Origin: Limonium bicolor
Taxonomy: Eukaryota > Streptophyta > Magnoliopsida > Caryophyllales > Plumbaginaceae
Direction of reading: 5' to 3'
Assembly: GCA_023374045.1 (NCBI GenBank)
Contig: CM041776.1
Location: 141,921,296-141,985,295, forward strand
Length of the DNA stretch: 64,000 nucleotides
Part shown: in pieces, positions 22,401-34,093 of the stretch
Layout of the letters: each line of letters begins with the position of its first letter
Numbering within the stretch: the first letter of the stretch is position 1
Notes under the pieces: model-generated
Told to the model about the DNA's origin: nothing
Database searches by the model: none
Seen by the model: the letters and a program-made list of their open reading frames with translations, nothing else
Translations under genes and position numbers: made by a program

Positions 22401-23219
22401 CAAGCTATGAAGATGGAAGACCTTAAGTTTATATTTACCTTGGACTATTAAGAAGATGAAGAAGGGTCAAAAGCACCACTTCAAGCTGCAAAGGAGCTCA
22501 CGGTCATGGAGATGAAGGTGAGGGTTTCAAGTTTTTGAAGGGTGGAATGTGTTGCCCTTAACATGAGGAATCCAACGGTATGGTGGTTTTTGTATGGTTT
22601 GGTGTTGTATCGAGCAAGAAAAGAGAGGATGAAGATGAGGTTGTGCTCTCTGTTGAAATCGCAAATGAGGGTTTACAGAGGAAGAAGATGTTACAGGAGG
22701 GTAAATCGTGACTGGTAAGGAAATAGAGGTGAGAGAGTATCACTTACTATTATACTATTTGCTTTATTACTTTGTCTCATAGTGTATTAGGAATCAGAGA
22801 GGGCTGTTTGAAAAATAAAAACGTGCCCCCATTACAATTAAGTAACCGGTCACATATATTACAAGGGTGGCTTAATTTTTTACTTATTACATTACACCCC
22901 ACAACTTCCCGGTTTTTACACTATTCATACCGGGTCCGTTTTTGGAATTTTCTTGTTTAATTAATTTTAAGCTCTAGACCCTCACTATGGTCTAATTATA
23001 GATATTAACTAACTATAATTATTACGAGTTTTTAAACCCGTTTAAAATCACGTTTTTCCCGGTTTCTCGAAAAGCGCGTTTTAAAGCTCGTTTGCGTTTT
23101 TAATTCATTTACGAATCCGTTTCTTCGGGAATCGTTCCTACATATTTATTTAGGACTAATTAAGCTTTTAAATATTTCATTAGCCTAATTAATCACTGTT
23201 TTAAATCCCGGGTATTTCA
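19500..23219 (-). mobile_element. Inner element 3' LTR (left copy)
   Basis: It begins TGTAACTCCCCATCCG and ends CCGGGTATTTCA on the + strand, 3,720 bp, and matches 29645-33394 throughout with scattered small differences. It is followed by the purine tract (complement of 23221-23238). No coding sequence. A hairpin array lies at 21155-21490. Confidence 0.9.
21155..21490. repeat. Array of five hairpin modules, period about 72 bp (inner LTR, left)
   Basis: GGTCCGGGT...ACCCGGACC pairs occur at about 21161, 21234, 21304, 21376 and 21447. Within each module the left GGTCCGGG and right CCCGGACC arms are 20-30 bp apart and can form an 8-9 bp stem; CTCTCGGGT spacers lie between modules. The same array is at 31313-31650. 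Confidence 0.85.
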
Positions 23220-23220
23220 A

Positions 23221-23238
23221 CCTACCCCCCTTAAGAAA
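23221..23238 (-). promoter_or_regulatory. Polypurine tract of the inner element
   Basis: Minus-strand TTCTTAAGGGGGGTAGGT lies beside the LTR start TGAAATACCCG. A hairpin AACTTTG-AGGG-CAAAGTT is immediately upstream on the minus strand. Confidence 0.75.
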
Positions 23239-23619
23239 CTTTGCCCTCAAAGTTGGTCAAAGTCGGTGGATTACTAACTTCACTCATTTGACAAATACTT
23301 GTCAAAATCACACTTAACACAATACACACTTAGTACCTACAGATATCACATTGTCAAACAAGTTCATTAACAAGTCTCACATAAATTCATAACAACATGC
23401 ACATACACACACTGTGCAAACAAGCACCATCCATGCAAGCAATACACTGCAAGCACTATCAACACTACAACCAATACACTGGTTGTTTCACTGTGTCAAA
23501 CAAAATGTAAACATATACATTATACATACAAGCCAAGCTATCCCGAAGCAATGCTAAAACAAAAAGGTCCTACCCCCCTTAAAAGGGGTACGCCCCGTAC
23601 CCTCACGACACTAGACAAT

Positions 23620-26600
23620 CTAGTCTACAAACAGTGTCGGGTACTTCGCCCTCATGGCGTCCTCTAATTCCCAAGTTGCCTCCTCGACGTCGTGGTTCGA
23701 CCACAAGACCTTGACCATCCGCACTGACTTGTTGCGGGTGTCTCTCGTCTTGGTGTCAAGAATACGCAAGGGAGTCTCGACGTATCTCATCGTCGGCTCA
23801 AGGGATAGGTGATCAGGCTCTAAGACATGAGATGGATCGGCTATATACTTCTTGAGCTGTGAAACATGAAAGACATCATGAACATGACCCAAGTCCGCAG
23901 GTAACGCTAACCTGTATGCTACAGCTCCAATCCTTTCCGTGATCGTATAAGGCCCAACGTACTTCGGGCTCAACTTGCCTTTCTGGCCGAATCGGAAACG
24001 CCCTTCATCGGTGAGACGCGCAAAACACCTGATCGCCCACAGCGAACTCTCAGGTCGCGTCGTCGCACATCGGCATAAGACTTTTGTCTATCCTGGCCGC
24101 TTTCAGATTCGCTCGAATTTGTTGCACTTCAGATTGCATCTGCTCAAGGTATTCCGGTAACAATGACCGCTTCACTGGACTCATCCCAACACAGTGGAGT
24201 ACGACACGGTCTGCCATACAAGGCTTGGAAGGGTGACATCTTGATCGAAGCGTGGTAGCTGTTGTTATGAGAACTCGATCAGATGTAACTTGTCAACCCA
24301 ACTCCCTGAAAATCTAAGGCGCATGCTCTCAGCATGTCCTAGTGTCTGGATGGTCCGCTCTGTCTGACCGTCAGTCTGTGGATGGAAGGCTGTACTGAGC
24401 TTCAACTCGGTACCAAGCGCTTCACGTGTGGCTCTCCAGTATCTCGAAAGAAACCTGGTGTCACGGTCAGACACAATCGTCTTTGGAACTCCATGATGTC
24501 GAATAATCTCTCGATCAAATGTCTCAGCAAGCTTTGCTACCTTCCAGGTGTCCCTCATCGGTATGAAGCGGGCCACCTTGGTAAGGCGATCGACTATCAC
24601 CCAGATCATGTTGAGTCCTCCCCTAGCAGATGGGAGTCCAACAACAAAATCCATCGATATATCATGGAACTTCCATTCAGGAATCGGCATAGGTTGGACC
24701 ATTCCTCCAGGTCGACGGTGCTCAAACTTCACTCTCTGGCAAGTGAGGCACCTCAGGACAAACTCATTCACATCAGATTTCATTCCCGACCACCAGAAGT
24801 ATCTCTTCATGCCTTTATACATCTTAGAGGCTCCCGGATGGACAGATAATGAAGAACAGTGGGCTTCTCGCAGAATGCGATCCCTCAGCTCAGCATTGCT
24901 TCGGGGAACGCATAATCTGCCGTTCAGTCGGATCAAACCATCGTCGTGGAGCTTGAAGTCATACTTCCTGTGCTCAAATGTGCCGTCGATGATACTCTGT
25001 CTGATCTCATTCATATATGGGTCCTTCATCTGAGCGTCTCGCACCTCATCAACCAAGCTAGAAGAGGCGAGTAGCGAATGGAGCGAGTGTGCTCGACGAC
25101 TCAGTGCATCTGCCACGACATTCGCCTTCCCTTCTTTGTACTGAAGGTCGATGTCATAGTCTGATAGGAATTCCATCCATCTCCTCTGCCTCAGGTTCAA
25201 CTCTTTCTGCGTGAAGACATACTGCAGGCTTTTGTGATCGGAGTAGATGGTAACACTAACCCCATAAAGATAATGCCGCCATATCTTCAATGCGAAGACG
25301 ATGGCTCCCAGCTCGAGGTCATGGGTGGGGTAGTTCTCCTCATGCTTCTTCAGCTGGCGGGAGGCGTAAGCAACTACCTTGTCGTGCTGCATGAGTACGC
25401 ATCCAAGGCCTCTGCCTGATGCATCACAATAGACCTCGAATCCCCCTGAACCCTCAGGAATGGTAAGGAGGGCGCAGAGGTCAACGAGCCCTTCAGGCTC
25501 TGAAAGGAAATATCATAGTCATCGGTCCACACAAACTGTGCGTCCTTCTTCATCAAAGCTGTCATAGGCTTAGCGACTTTTGAGAAATCTTTCACGAACC
25601 TTCTATAATAACCGGCTAGCCCAAGGAAGCTCCGGATGTCGGAAACGTTCCTGGGTCTAGGCCACGAGCGAACTGCTTCAATCTTAGCCGGGTCGACTGA
25701 GATACCCGCGCTTGATATCACATGCCCAAGGAATGAAACTTGATCAAGCCAGAATTCACACTTGGAGAATTTCGCGTAAGTGGTTCATGCGGAGTGTCTC
25801 GAGTACTTGCCTCAGGTGGCTCTCGTGCTCCTCTCTGGATTTCGAATAACCAGAATCATCATAAATACCACAACCGATGTGTCAAGATGATCGCTGAACA
25901 GTCGGTTCATCAGATCCATGAACTTCGCAGGCGCATTCGACAGTCCGAATGGCATCACTGTAAACTCATAGTGGCCATATCTCGTACGGAACGCTGTCTT
26001 CTCAATGTCTTGCTCTCGGATGGCTATCTGATGGTATCCAGATCTGAGATCAATCTTAGAGAATATAGAGGCTCCCTCAATTGATCAAACAGATCATCTA
26101 TACGTGGTAAAGGGTACTTATTCTTGATGGTGACCGCATTGAGCTCGCGGTAGTCGATGCAGAGGCGGAGGCTACCGTCCTTCTTCTTCACGAAGAGGAC
26201 CGGTGCTCCCCAGGGTGATACGCTCGGGCGTATGAACCCCTTGTCGAGCAGGTCTCGAAGCTGCACTCTCAATTCGGCCATCTCTGCCGGTGCCAATCGG
26301 TACGGTGCTCTAGCAATAGGTCCGGTACCAGGCAGAAGTTTGATCTCAAACTCAACCTCCCTTTGAGGTGGCATGCCGGGAAGTTCCTTCGGAAACACAT
26401 CCGGGAACTCCGACACTACTGGAATATCGGTGCTGAAATCAGGGTCTCTCTCAAGGTCTTGCACATAACAGAGGAATACCTCGTGCCCCTTTCTGAGCTC
26501 TCGGTACATGGCCATGGCGGTGATGACTCTAGTCGAAGGCTCTCTGGGCCTCTGGCGGTAGGAAACTACAACCCCAGACGGACTCCTGAGCAGCAATCTA

Positions 26601-26979
26601 TGCTCGGCACAAAGGATTCGCCCCTTATGCCGCTCCAACCAATTCATCCCAACTATCAAGTCAAAGCCGAGGCTGCTGAATTCGATGAAGGAAATAGGGA
26701 ACTGCTCGCCCCTGATTCAGATGGTGGCATCTCGGTAATACTTCGTGCAACGCACTCGTCCTTCGATGGGAGTGTAACATAAAATCGGGTAACTCAACCG
26801 CATCTAGCCCCAACCTTCTCGCAAATGACGGCGAGACAAAGGTGTGAGAGGCGTCGGAGTCGAATAGCACGGAGGCATCAATGCCATTCACCGGGAAGGT
26901 ACCCGTGAGGATCGTGCCATTTTCACTGGCCTGTGCCTCAGTAAGTATACTCAGGTTACCTCCGTACCGAGTCCACGTC
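23620..26979 (-). pseudogene. Inner element pol: protease, RT, RNase H, integrase, chromodomain
   Basis: Minus-strand pieces in order. Protease at 26979-26661 (NGIDASVLFDSDASHTFVS; the catalytic triplet reads DSD instead of DSG or DTG). RT start at 26659-26024 ([20 protein letters not shown]). The RT catalytic region near 25850-25890 has lost the FIDD reading through small deletions. RT thumb at 25721-25374. RNase H and integrase at 25392-24265 ([89 protein letters not shown]), with the HHCC and DDE residues legible. Integrase C-terminus and chromodomain at 23973-23620 (VFHVSQLKKYIADPSHVLEP, VKVLWSNHDVEEATWELEDA). Frameshifts separate the pieces, so no full polyprotein can be made. Confidence 0.9.
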
Positions 26980-27046
26980 CTATTATTCATAAGCTTTATG
27001 AGTTTGATGGTATTAAGTAAATGGAAAGATTGATAAAGAACACTGC

Positions 27047-27052
27047 TTTATT
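27047..27052 (-). promoter_or_regulatory. Putative poly(A) signal AATAAA after the inner AlkB exon
   Basis: AATAAA on the minus strand, 70 nt downstream of the AlkB exon stop, in a context (AATAAA-GCAGTGTT) matched at the same place in the outer element. It could end a transcript after the AlkB exon. AT-rich surroundings weaken the case. Confidence 0.35.
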
Positions 27053-27121
27053 AAAAAACTATTCAAGGTACACATGGTGTTTCGTTACAACATTACTAGG
27101 ATATTACATGGGATTACATGA

Positions 27122-27855
27122 CTAATATTTCCTAAAGGTGAGGTTCAGGCGTCCTGGTTTCATGTGTGTGGCATTAATCACAGTCGATGGTGCCGTATTC
27201 AACTTGATCCTCTTGATACCGTGTTACAGCATTCTCGACTCTCCACCCATGACCAAGACATCTCCTGACCTAAGGATAATCTTCTCCGCGCGGTCTGCAC
27301 GCTTCTGCTCGCCATACAGGAATTCGGCGTCGTCCCAATGGACCAAGACACTACGGGCACTCCTTCTCAAGAGATTCCGCTGTCTCGTCCTTATCTTGGT
27401 GTAAACCAAGTCGTCCTTCTTGGTAGAAGTTGACAATACAATATCTGCTTCAAGTGCAGGTATGGGATCAGCTTCAAGCTGTTGTGCAATCTCTACGGTT
27501 TGGGTAACAACCGTTTGGAATTCTTTGGGTATTTCAGGTGGTGATATTTTGTCTTCGGCTCGATGCTTGTGGTAGGTGCGGGTGTAAGGATTCCAATCCT
27601 TTCCCATGCACATCATTCTTAGTTTCATCCTTGCTCCACCGGGGTATTCTGGTGTGTAAAATCCTCCCGGTCTTGCTCCGAGTTCATTGCACCGTCGGAT
27701 GATGGCGATTTGCGCTTCAGGTGTCAGGTATCTCCTTAACAATATCATACCTGGGCGGATAACCTGACACTGATCGATGGTGTAGTTGCGTGTGGTGATG
27801 TCGGACTCTTCATGGTTCGGTTCAGTCGGTATAGGATAGCAGATGTGGAAGGTCC
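27122..27855 (-). pseudogene. AlkB-like dioxygenase exon, inner element (frameshifted)
   Basis: AlkB proteins are Fe(II)/2-oxoglutarate dioxygenases that remove methyl groups from nucleic acid bases. The exon starts after an acceptor (CCACTTAG|GG) and reads CYPIPTEPN..., then IRPGMILLRRYLTPEAQIAI and RPGGFYTPEYPGGARMKLRM, as in plant ALKBH1-like proteins. Near 27430 the frame shifts; the iron-binding HQD is in the shifted frame at 27393-27401. Two more single-base losses follow (about 27376 and 27340), then FLYGEQKR and LRSGDVLVMGGESRML. A TAA at 27224-27226 replaces the expected Tyr just before the second metal-binding His (27221-27223). The end carries MKPGRLNLTFRKY, with the 2-oxoglutarate/substrate Arg residues, and a stop at 27122. 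The ancestor was probably active; this copy is not. Confidence 0.85.
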
Positions 27856-27996
27856 CTAAGTGGTGAGTTCAACTTATAAGTTCTAGTCTTGCTAGTCAAT
27901 TAATGCTCTAATTATATGTTAGTTCTATGTTAGTCATTGCTACAGGTAATTAAAACTATAGACATGCTCTCAAGGATTAAAGGTGTGTGGAAGTAC
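27856..27996 (-). other. Inner gag intron 3 (gag to AlkB)
   Basis: Donor GGTTCAG|GTACTT and acceptor CACCACTTAG|GG on the minus strand enclose 141 AT-rich bp. The phase is 1 on both sides, so splicing joins the zinc-knuckle exon in frame to the AlkB exon. The outer element has a matching intron at 34828-34958. Confidence 0.7.
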
Positions 27997-28335
27997 CTGA
28001 ACCGGTCTTCTGACCAGCTCCCTCTGAGCGATCTATAATGTGGAGGGCGGACTGCCTCTGCGGTGCACCTTTCTGAGCACCTCTAGGTCCCTGCCCCTGC
28101 TGGCCATACTGGGTCTGAGTATCACCAGCTGCCACCTCTTTGCCCTCTCTCTGCTTGAACTCCTGGCTGTTGCCCTTCTTGGCAGGGCACTCATAGGCAC
28201 GGTGCCCCATCTTGCGGCAGCTATAACACCTGACCTCTCTTCCCTGACAATCAGCGCCGGGGTGGTCATTCTTGCAGTACTTGCAACTGTAGGCCTGTCC
28301 ATCAGAGCCGCCCTTGCCTGAGCCAGATCCAGAAC

Positions 28336-28411
28336 CTGAAGCATTGAGAGTTAGCAAAATTCGGTATTCTAAGTTTAGGAACACACAAGTGTCGGTTATC
28401 GAGAATCATAC
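28336..28411 (-). other. Inner gag intron 2
   Basis: Donor CCTAAGG|GTATGA and acceptor CAATGCTTCAG|GT give 76 bp, phase 1. Splicing fuses the basic exon to the zinc-knuckle exon in frame. The outer element has an intron of the same length (76 bp) in the same place. Confidence 0.75.
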
Positions 28412-28697
28412 CCTTAGGTGGGTGAGACCTCAGCGGCTTCGCTGCTATCGACGCGGAATAGGAGAGCCGTAATGGCTCAGCTGCCTTGCCCTTCTTAGCA
28501 TAGGCACCGCTCTCTTCAGAGGTAGTCTTTTGGGTTTGGGTCGGGTGGGAGTACTTCCCTTTCTTCTTTCCCCATCCTTTTCCTTGGGTCTGCTCACCAG
28601 AGCCAGAACCCTTGTTGCTGATCTTGCGCTTCTGCGCATTCTCTTCATCCCTTAGCTAGACGGTAATCTCAACTCTTGATGCGGCATGGTAACACTC

Positions 28698-28785
28698 CTG
28701 ATATTAGGACATTAAGTTGGTATATTTACATACAAAAACATTTGTTGTATTGACTACGGCATTAAGATCTCAAACCGTCGTTTAC
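28698..28785 (-). other. Inner gag intron 1
   Basis: Donor TCTACAG|GTAAAC and acceptor CTAATATCAG|GAG enclose 88 AT-rich bp with an in-frame stop. Phase 0. The exon-exon product reads TSLQ|ECYHAA, matching TTLQ|ECYHAA in the outer element. Confidence 0.8.
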
Positions 28786-29628
28786 CTGTAGAGAGGTGAA
28801 CCGCATGTATCCCATGCCATACCGGAGGCGATGGCTCAGGCCGCCATGGAAGCGGTCGACCAAGACCTGACCGGTATACCCGAGATCGAGTAGTAGTCGG
28901 AGGATAGATGTGAAGGTGGTAAAATACTCGTCGACGGTCATCTTATCCGTCATCTTCAGAGCATCCAGTTCGAGCCGCTTCTTCGTCTTCACATGCTCGG
29001 GGTAATATTTGGATCGTAGGAGAGCAGTGAAGGCATCCCAGTCGAATGCAGGGTCAGCGACGTGCTCGCCCTTGACTAGCTTCCACCAGTGCATAGCGGC
29101 ACCCTTCAGATAGTAGGCAGCTATTCTCACCCTCACTCCAGCAGGAGCCTCGAGGGTCTCGAAGGCCGTCTCCATCTCGGAGATGAACGCCTCGAGCTTA
29201 GCTAGATCGCTCTCACCCTTGAAGCAAGCGGGTCGTAGGTCAGCTACAGCTTTCACCCAATTCGTCTCTCTGGGTGGTGGGGGTGGGGGTGGCTCAACCT
29301 GTGTCTGCTGAGTCTGTTGTGTCTGCTGCATAGCTGTAATAACCTGCGGTAGCATCTGCACCACCGTGGCCGCGACGATCTCAGCTATCGTCTGCGGCTC
29401 TGGCTCCTCAGCAGCCCCCCCACGGGTTCGGCCTCGTCCTCTTCCCGACATCTGAACCATTAACATTTTACATCAGGTGACACGACCAAAAGGTCTAGAG
29501 TTTAAGCATTTGTATCGCCATTACAGACGTTAAAGGGTATCCATTTTCATTAACTGTCATTCAGGGTTAGGTTTCCTAGCTCGGTAATCACTACACTTGG
29601 TATTTCTTTTTTATCAGAGCGAGGCTTC

Positions 29629-29640
29629 ACTCTGATACCA
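29629..29640 (-). promoter_or_regulatory. Primer-binding site (initiator tRNA-Met), inner element
   Basis: Minus-strand TGGTATCAGAGT lies four bases after the LTR end GTTACA. It matches the complement of the initiator tRNA-Met 3' end (TGGTATCAGAGC) except at the last base. Confidence 0.85.
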
Positions 29641-29644
29641 TTTT

Positions 29645-32600
29645 TGTAACACCCCATCCGATAATTTTTTCTAACCACGGTCTAACGTCACGGACACTTA
29701 ATTATTCGCAGCGGAAAAACTCTTAACTACCGAGCATGATACAATACCAATAACCACCCATATGGTTACCGGGTCTAAACTACTACAACTTACAGTCCCG
29801 GTCTGATAAAAGAAATACCAACTTAAACTACATAATTTACAACACCTGATTACCGAGTACTAAGTGTATAATTACATCCAGGGCTCACAGCCCGTCAAAA
29901 GAATACGAGTTTAGCAGTCACTCCATAAACATGTTTACCCTTTCAAAATACAACAGGTGTACCACGTAGTACACTGACTATCCTAGGCCACAAGCCCGTG
30001 TATAACTCGGTACACCACCATCTAATACTAACAACCAAAAGCATAACATCCCGGTCTTCGTGTCTATCAACCGTCTCGTGTACCTGGAAGAATAAAAATG
30101 GTGCCCGAAGGGGCTCAACTAAAGTTGAATATGATAATCGCATACCCCGCGTACTAGCGAGGGTACGCTAACTATTTGGTCGCCAACATGTGGTTCATTA
30201 TTATTCAAACAAGCATGCTATTAATAACAACAATATATTCATGTAAAAACAATACCCGCACATAGAGCATAACACACGATGGAAACATTACAAGTTATTC
30301 ACACGATGGTCACTGAGGCCTTGAGATTCTCCCTCAAGTTTCACACCCCTTCCCGTGTTAGCCAGATTCTCATCCGGGTTAGACGGATTCTCATATCTCT
30401 TATCTCTTGATCATAGGTCTCGCACAAGGCATGATCCATACTTAACCATTATTTAACTCTTGAAATAATTACTCAGTTAAGTCAGGTGACCTCCGGAAGA
30501 GATGTGACATACTCACCACTTCTCACCACCGGGCTTTAGATTTGGCTTACTTCCCCGGGCTGCGACCTAAAGGTTCGGAACCATGGTGGGAAGGTTAGGC
30601 CAGAACTCGGTAAGAAATCTCTCTTGCTTCCTCATTCTCACGCGTGGCCGAAACTATATCGGTCTCCTCTCAACTTCAGTTACCCATTTATCAAGTTAGG
30701 TAAGTCAGAAGGTTAGTGTGTTAGTGAGAACATCTCAAACACAAGAATTCTTCCCATTCAAACATTTCATGAATTATACAAACTAGCCTTTCAAGACATA
30801 GTTCATTAGGTGCAAAGACAAGCACACGACAAATAAGGAAATACCTTTAAACATATTCATGCTTTCTATCTTGATTAGGTGATTGCACATAAACACACAA
30901 ACACACAAATCAAGGTAACCAAGTAAGGATACAGAGCATGAGAAAATCATACCGTTCACCGTCGTCGTTCGTTTGCCAACTACCTCTAGGAGTCCAACTA
31001 ATCGGGTCCTATAACATATACTAAGTGGGAGGTTAATTACCCATGATTAACTTAACTCGTTACTTCGCTAACGTTTTCCCGAACTTTTCTTACTTAGTCA
31101 TGACATTTCAAGTTTAACCTATACAAGTCTTTAATTCTCATTGTCATCCAAGTCCATTTACATAAGTTACATACTTTTAATTATTTTTTAAGCTTGTTAA
31201 TACTCTTAATGACCACAAAACACCATCAAACAAGCCCTAATCATCTTATAATATCATTACCCATCCTTACCCATCCTTAGTTAGGCTTTAAAACACATTC
31301 TGTATACTTTTTGGGTTGGTCCGGGTTACCGTCCGGACTTACATACCCGGACCAACTCACTGGGACAGTCCTTGGGTAATTTAATCGCTAGGTCCGGGTT
31401 TACACCCTAGTATACAGACCCGGACCACATGGTTGCAGAACTCTCGGGTGCAATTTAAGACTGGTCCGGGTATGCATGTTAGTTTACAAACCCGGAACCT
31501 TAATTCAGAAATCTCTCGGGTGAGTTTTAGGGGTGGTCCGGGTTTGTGTCCTGGTTTGTAAACCCGGACCACTCCTCTGATATAAGTTTCTGCCATGTTT
31601 TGACACTGGTCCGGGTTTCTGTCCTAGTTTACAGACCCGGATCACTTGCAGGTTTGAAAAATATGTATGTTATTTGTTTCAACTCCAAGCCTATGATAAC
31701 TTCTTCCCCACCCTTCCTACACAAATCCTAGCATGTTTTGACATTGTTTAGGTTTTCAAACTAACCTAAAGCATTCTATATATTTATCTGTCAACTAACT
31801 CGATTCCCTGTTATTTTTCCCCTGTTACAGGTTTCTAGTTTTGTTTTCTGTTACAGGTTTCCTATTCTCTCTTCCTTATCATTCCAACCTCACGCCTTAA
31901 CACACTCAAGCCCTACATTTCTAGACATATTTTGACAGAACTTATCTACAATCTATGGATTCTCATCACATTATAACAACTCACAAACATCAGTTAACAT
32001 CCCTGTTTATTTAAGCATGAAACCACTGTAACAGCACATTAAATTTCCCCTCTGTTAATACACAATACTAACTTAGTTCCTAGGTTTATTTACACACTTA
32101 AACATCATTAAAATTTCTTCATTCATCAAGAAAAATTGTAGTTTCTGAACTACACCGTGCAAGGTCATTTTCTTCACGTTCAAAAATATGTTTTACAGAG
32201 AACAAAGCCATCTCAAGGTAAGTTAAATACCTTGTTAGCTTTCTGATTTCTTTTCCCTTCTTCCTCCTCCTCTTACTCTCTCTTTCTCTTCTGGATTCCA
32301 CAACAGCAGAGGTATAGATTGCTATCTACAATCATACCCCAAACACACACCACAACCTATTTTAATTCTCACGTTTCTCACCGAACCAATATTTCAAGAG
32401 CTAGTTTTTAGGGCTTTAAACACTAAGGAATTACCTTACTATCCTGAGTGTTATCCTTGGACAGCATGAACAGCAAAAGCTCAGCCCCCTGGTGAAAACC
32501 GAAACTGACTGGGAAATGGAGAAAATATCAACGTGGGCACTTTTTGACCTTTGCACGAACAAGCTATGAAGATAGAAGACCTTGAGTTTATATTTACTTT

Positions 32601-33394
32601 GGACTATTAAGAAGATGAAGAAGGGTCAAAAGCACCACTTCAAGCTGCAAAGGAGCTCACGGTCATGGAGATGAAGGTGAGGGTTTCAAGTTTTTGAAGG
32701 GTGGAATGTGTTGCCCTTGACATGAGGAATCCAACGGTATGGTTTTTGTATGGTTTTGTGTTGTATCGAGCAAGAAAAGAGAGGATGAAGATGAGGTTGC
32801 TACTCTCTGTTGAAATCGCAAATGAGGGTTTACAGAGGAAGAAGATGCTACAGAGGGGGTAAATCGTGACTGGTAAGGAAATAGAGGTGAGAGAGTATCA
32901 CTTACTATTATACCTATTTGCTTTATTACTTTGTCTCATAGTGTATTAGGAATTAGAGAGGGGCTGATTATGAAGAATAAAAACGTGCCCCCATTACAAT
33001 TAAGTAACCGGTCACATATATTACAAGGGTGGCTTAATTTTTTTACTTATTACATTTACACCCAACAACTTCCCGGTTTTAACACTATTCATATACCGGG
33101 TCCGTTTTTTTGGAATTTTCTTGTTTAATTAATTTTAACGGCTCTAGAACCTCACTATGATCTAATTATAGATATTTAACTAACTATAATTATTACGAGT
33201 TTGTTAAACCCGTTTAAAATCATGTTTTTCCCGGTTTCTCGAAAAACTCGTTTTAAACGTCGTTTGCGTTTTTAATTCATTTTACGAATCTGTTTCCTTC
33301 GGGAATCGTTCCTACGTATTTATTTAGGACTAATTAAGCTTTTGAATATTTCATTAGCCTAATTAATCACTGTTTTAAATCCCGGGGTATTTCA
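29645..33394 (-). mobile_element. Inner element 5' LTR (right copy)
   Basis: Starts TGTAACACCCCATCCG and ends CCGGGGTATTTCA on the + strand, 3,750 bp, and pairs with 19500-23219. On the minus strand it is the promoter-bearing LTR. It has the hairpin array at 31313-31650. No coding sequence was found. Confidence 0.9.
31313..31650. repeat. Array of five hairpin modules (inner LTR, right)
   Basis: Copy of the array at 21155-21490, with GGTCCGGGT...ACCCGGACC pairs at about 72-bp intervals. One right arm reads CCCGGAACC and one CCCGGATC, so the pairing is slightly weakened in this copy. Confidence 0.8.
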
Positions 33395-33399
33395 CTCTC
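33395..33399. repeat. Target-site duplication CTCTC, right copy (inner element)
   Basis: Exact partner of 19495-19499, directly after the LTR end TATTTCA. Confidence 0.8.
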
Positions 33400-33930
33400 T
33401 ATGTCTTGTACATAGCAGAGGTACACTTCTTCCTTTCTCCTCAACTCCTTATACATTGCCATGGTGGTGATGATCTTAGTTGAAGGCTCTCTGGGCCTCT
33501 GGCGGTATGATATTGTTACCCCAGACGGGCTCCTGAGCAGCAATCTATGCTCGGCGCAGAGGATACGACCCTTGTGCCGCTCCAACCAGTTGATCCCGAA
33601 GATAACATCAAATCCCAACTCCCTGAACTCAATAAAACTGACTGGAAAGTCTTCCCCCTTAATTCTGACAATGGCTCCTCGGTAGTAACGAGTGCAACCC
33701 AACCTTCTCCTTAGACGGGAGCGTAACCGTGAAGTCGGGTAGCTCATCAGCGTCTAGCCCCAACCTTCTCGCGAAAGATGCCGAGACAAAGGTATGCGAG
33801 GCCCCTGGGTCGAAGAGAACTGATGCCTCAATTCCATTAATCGGAAAGGTGCCGGTGAGGATAGTGCCGCTGGCATCGGCCTGTGCCTCTGTAAGTATGC
33901 TTAGCACACCTTCTGTACCGAGTCCATGAC
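33400..33930 (-). pseudogene. Outer element protease and start of RT linker
   Basis: After the acceptor GATTAG|GTCATGG the frame reads SILTEAQADASGTILTGTFP and NGIEASVLFDPGASHTFVSA, the aspartic protease flap and active-site region, but with DPG in place of the catalytic DSG or DTG. A frameshift near 33720 separates this from [27 protein letters not shown] and YLCYVQDIES, which is cut by the inner insertion; the frame continues at 19499. The protease would release Gag and Pol proteins. The Ser/Thr to Pro change and the shift make it inactive. Confidence 0.85.
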
Positions 33931-34007
33931 CTAATCGTATTCACAAGCTTCATGAGTAATGATGGTATAACACGAGTCGTAACAATTTATATGAACAACA
34001 CTGTTAT

Positions 34008-34013
34008 TTTATT
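34008..34013 (-). promoter_or_regulatory. Putative poly(A) signal AATAAA after the outer AlkB exon
   Basis: Minus-strand AATAAA 81 nt after the AlkB stop, followed by ACAGTGTTGTT, aligned with the inner element's signal. It fits an alternative 3' end for Gag-AlkB transcripts, but AT-rich context makes chance possible. Confidence 0.35.
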
Positions 34014-34093
34014 CATAACCATCCTGCTTACAACATGTGCTTTGATCTTACATCTCATCCCTTATCTCACACTAAAACGTTACATAACTAATA

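Larger units (their letters stand above)
27997..29466 (-). pseudogene. Inner element gag, four-part gene with zinc knuckles
   Basis: Exon 1 (29466 or 29451 to 28786) begins MSGRGRGRTRGGAAEEP and holds the retrotransposon gag core (LRPACFKGESDLAKLEAFIS, then AAYYLKGAAMHWW, SKYYPEHVKTKKRLELDALK, MTVDEYFTTF). Exon 2 (28697-28412) starts ECYHAASRVEITV and is basic and Gly/Lys-rich; it has one TAG where the outer copy has Gln (VQLRDE). Exon 3 (28335-27997) has two knuckles, CX2CX3HX4C (CKYCKNDHPGADC) and CX2CX4HX4C (CYSCRKMGHRAYEC), which would bind RNA. MSG at 29451 is the likelier start because the outer copy shares it. Gag forms the particle shell. Only the exon 2 stop clearly breaks it. Confidence 0.85.
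19500..33394 (-). mobile_element. Inner Tekay/Del-like Ty3/gypsy element carrying an AlkB exon
   Basis: A complete 13.9-kb element nested in the protease-RT linker of the outer one, in the same orientation. In minus order it has 5' LTR (33394-29645), PBS, gag with three introns, AlkB-like exon, protease, RT, RNase H, integrase, chromodomain, PPT and 3' LTR (23219-19500). The gene order matches the outer element exactly. The proteins are clearly related but not identical, and the LTR interiors differ, so the two are distinct families. All major frames are interrupted. The LTR pair is more alike than the outer pair, consistent with later insertion. Confidence 0.9.
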
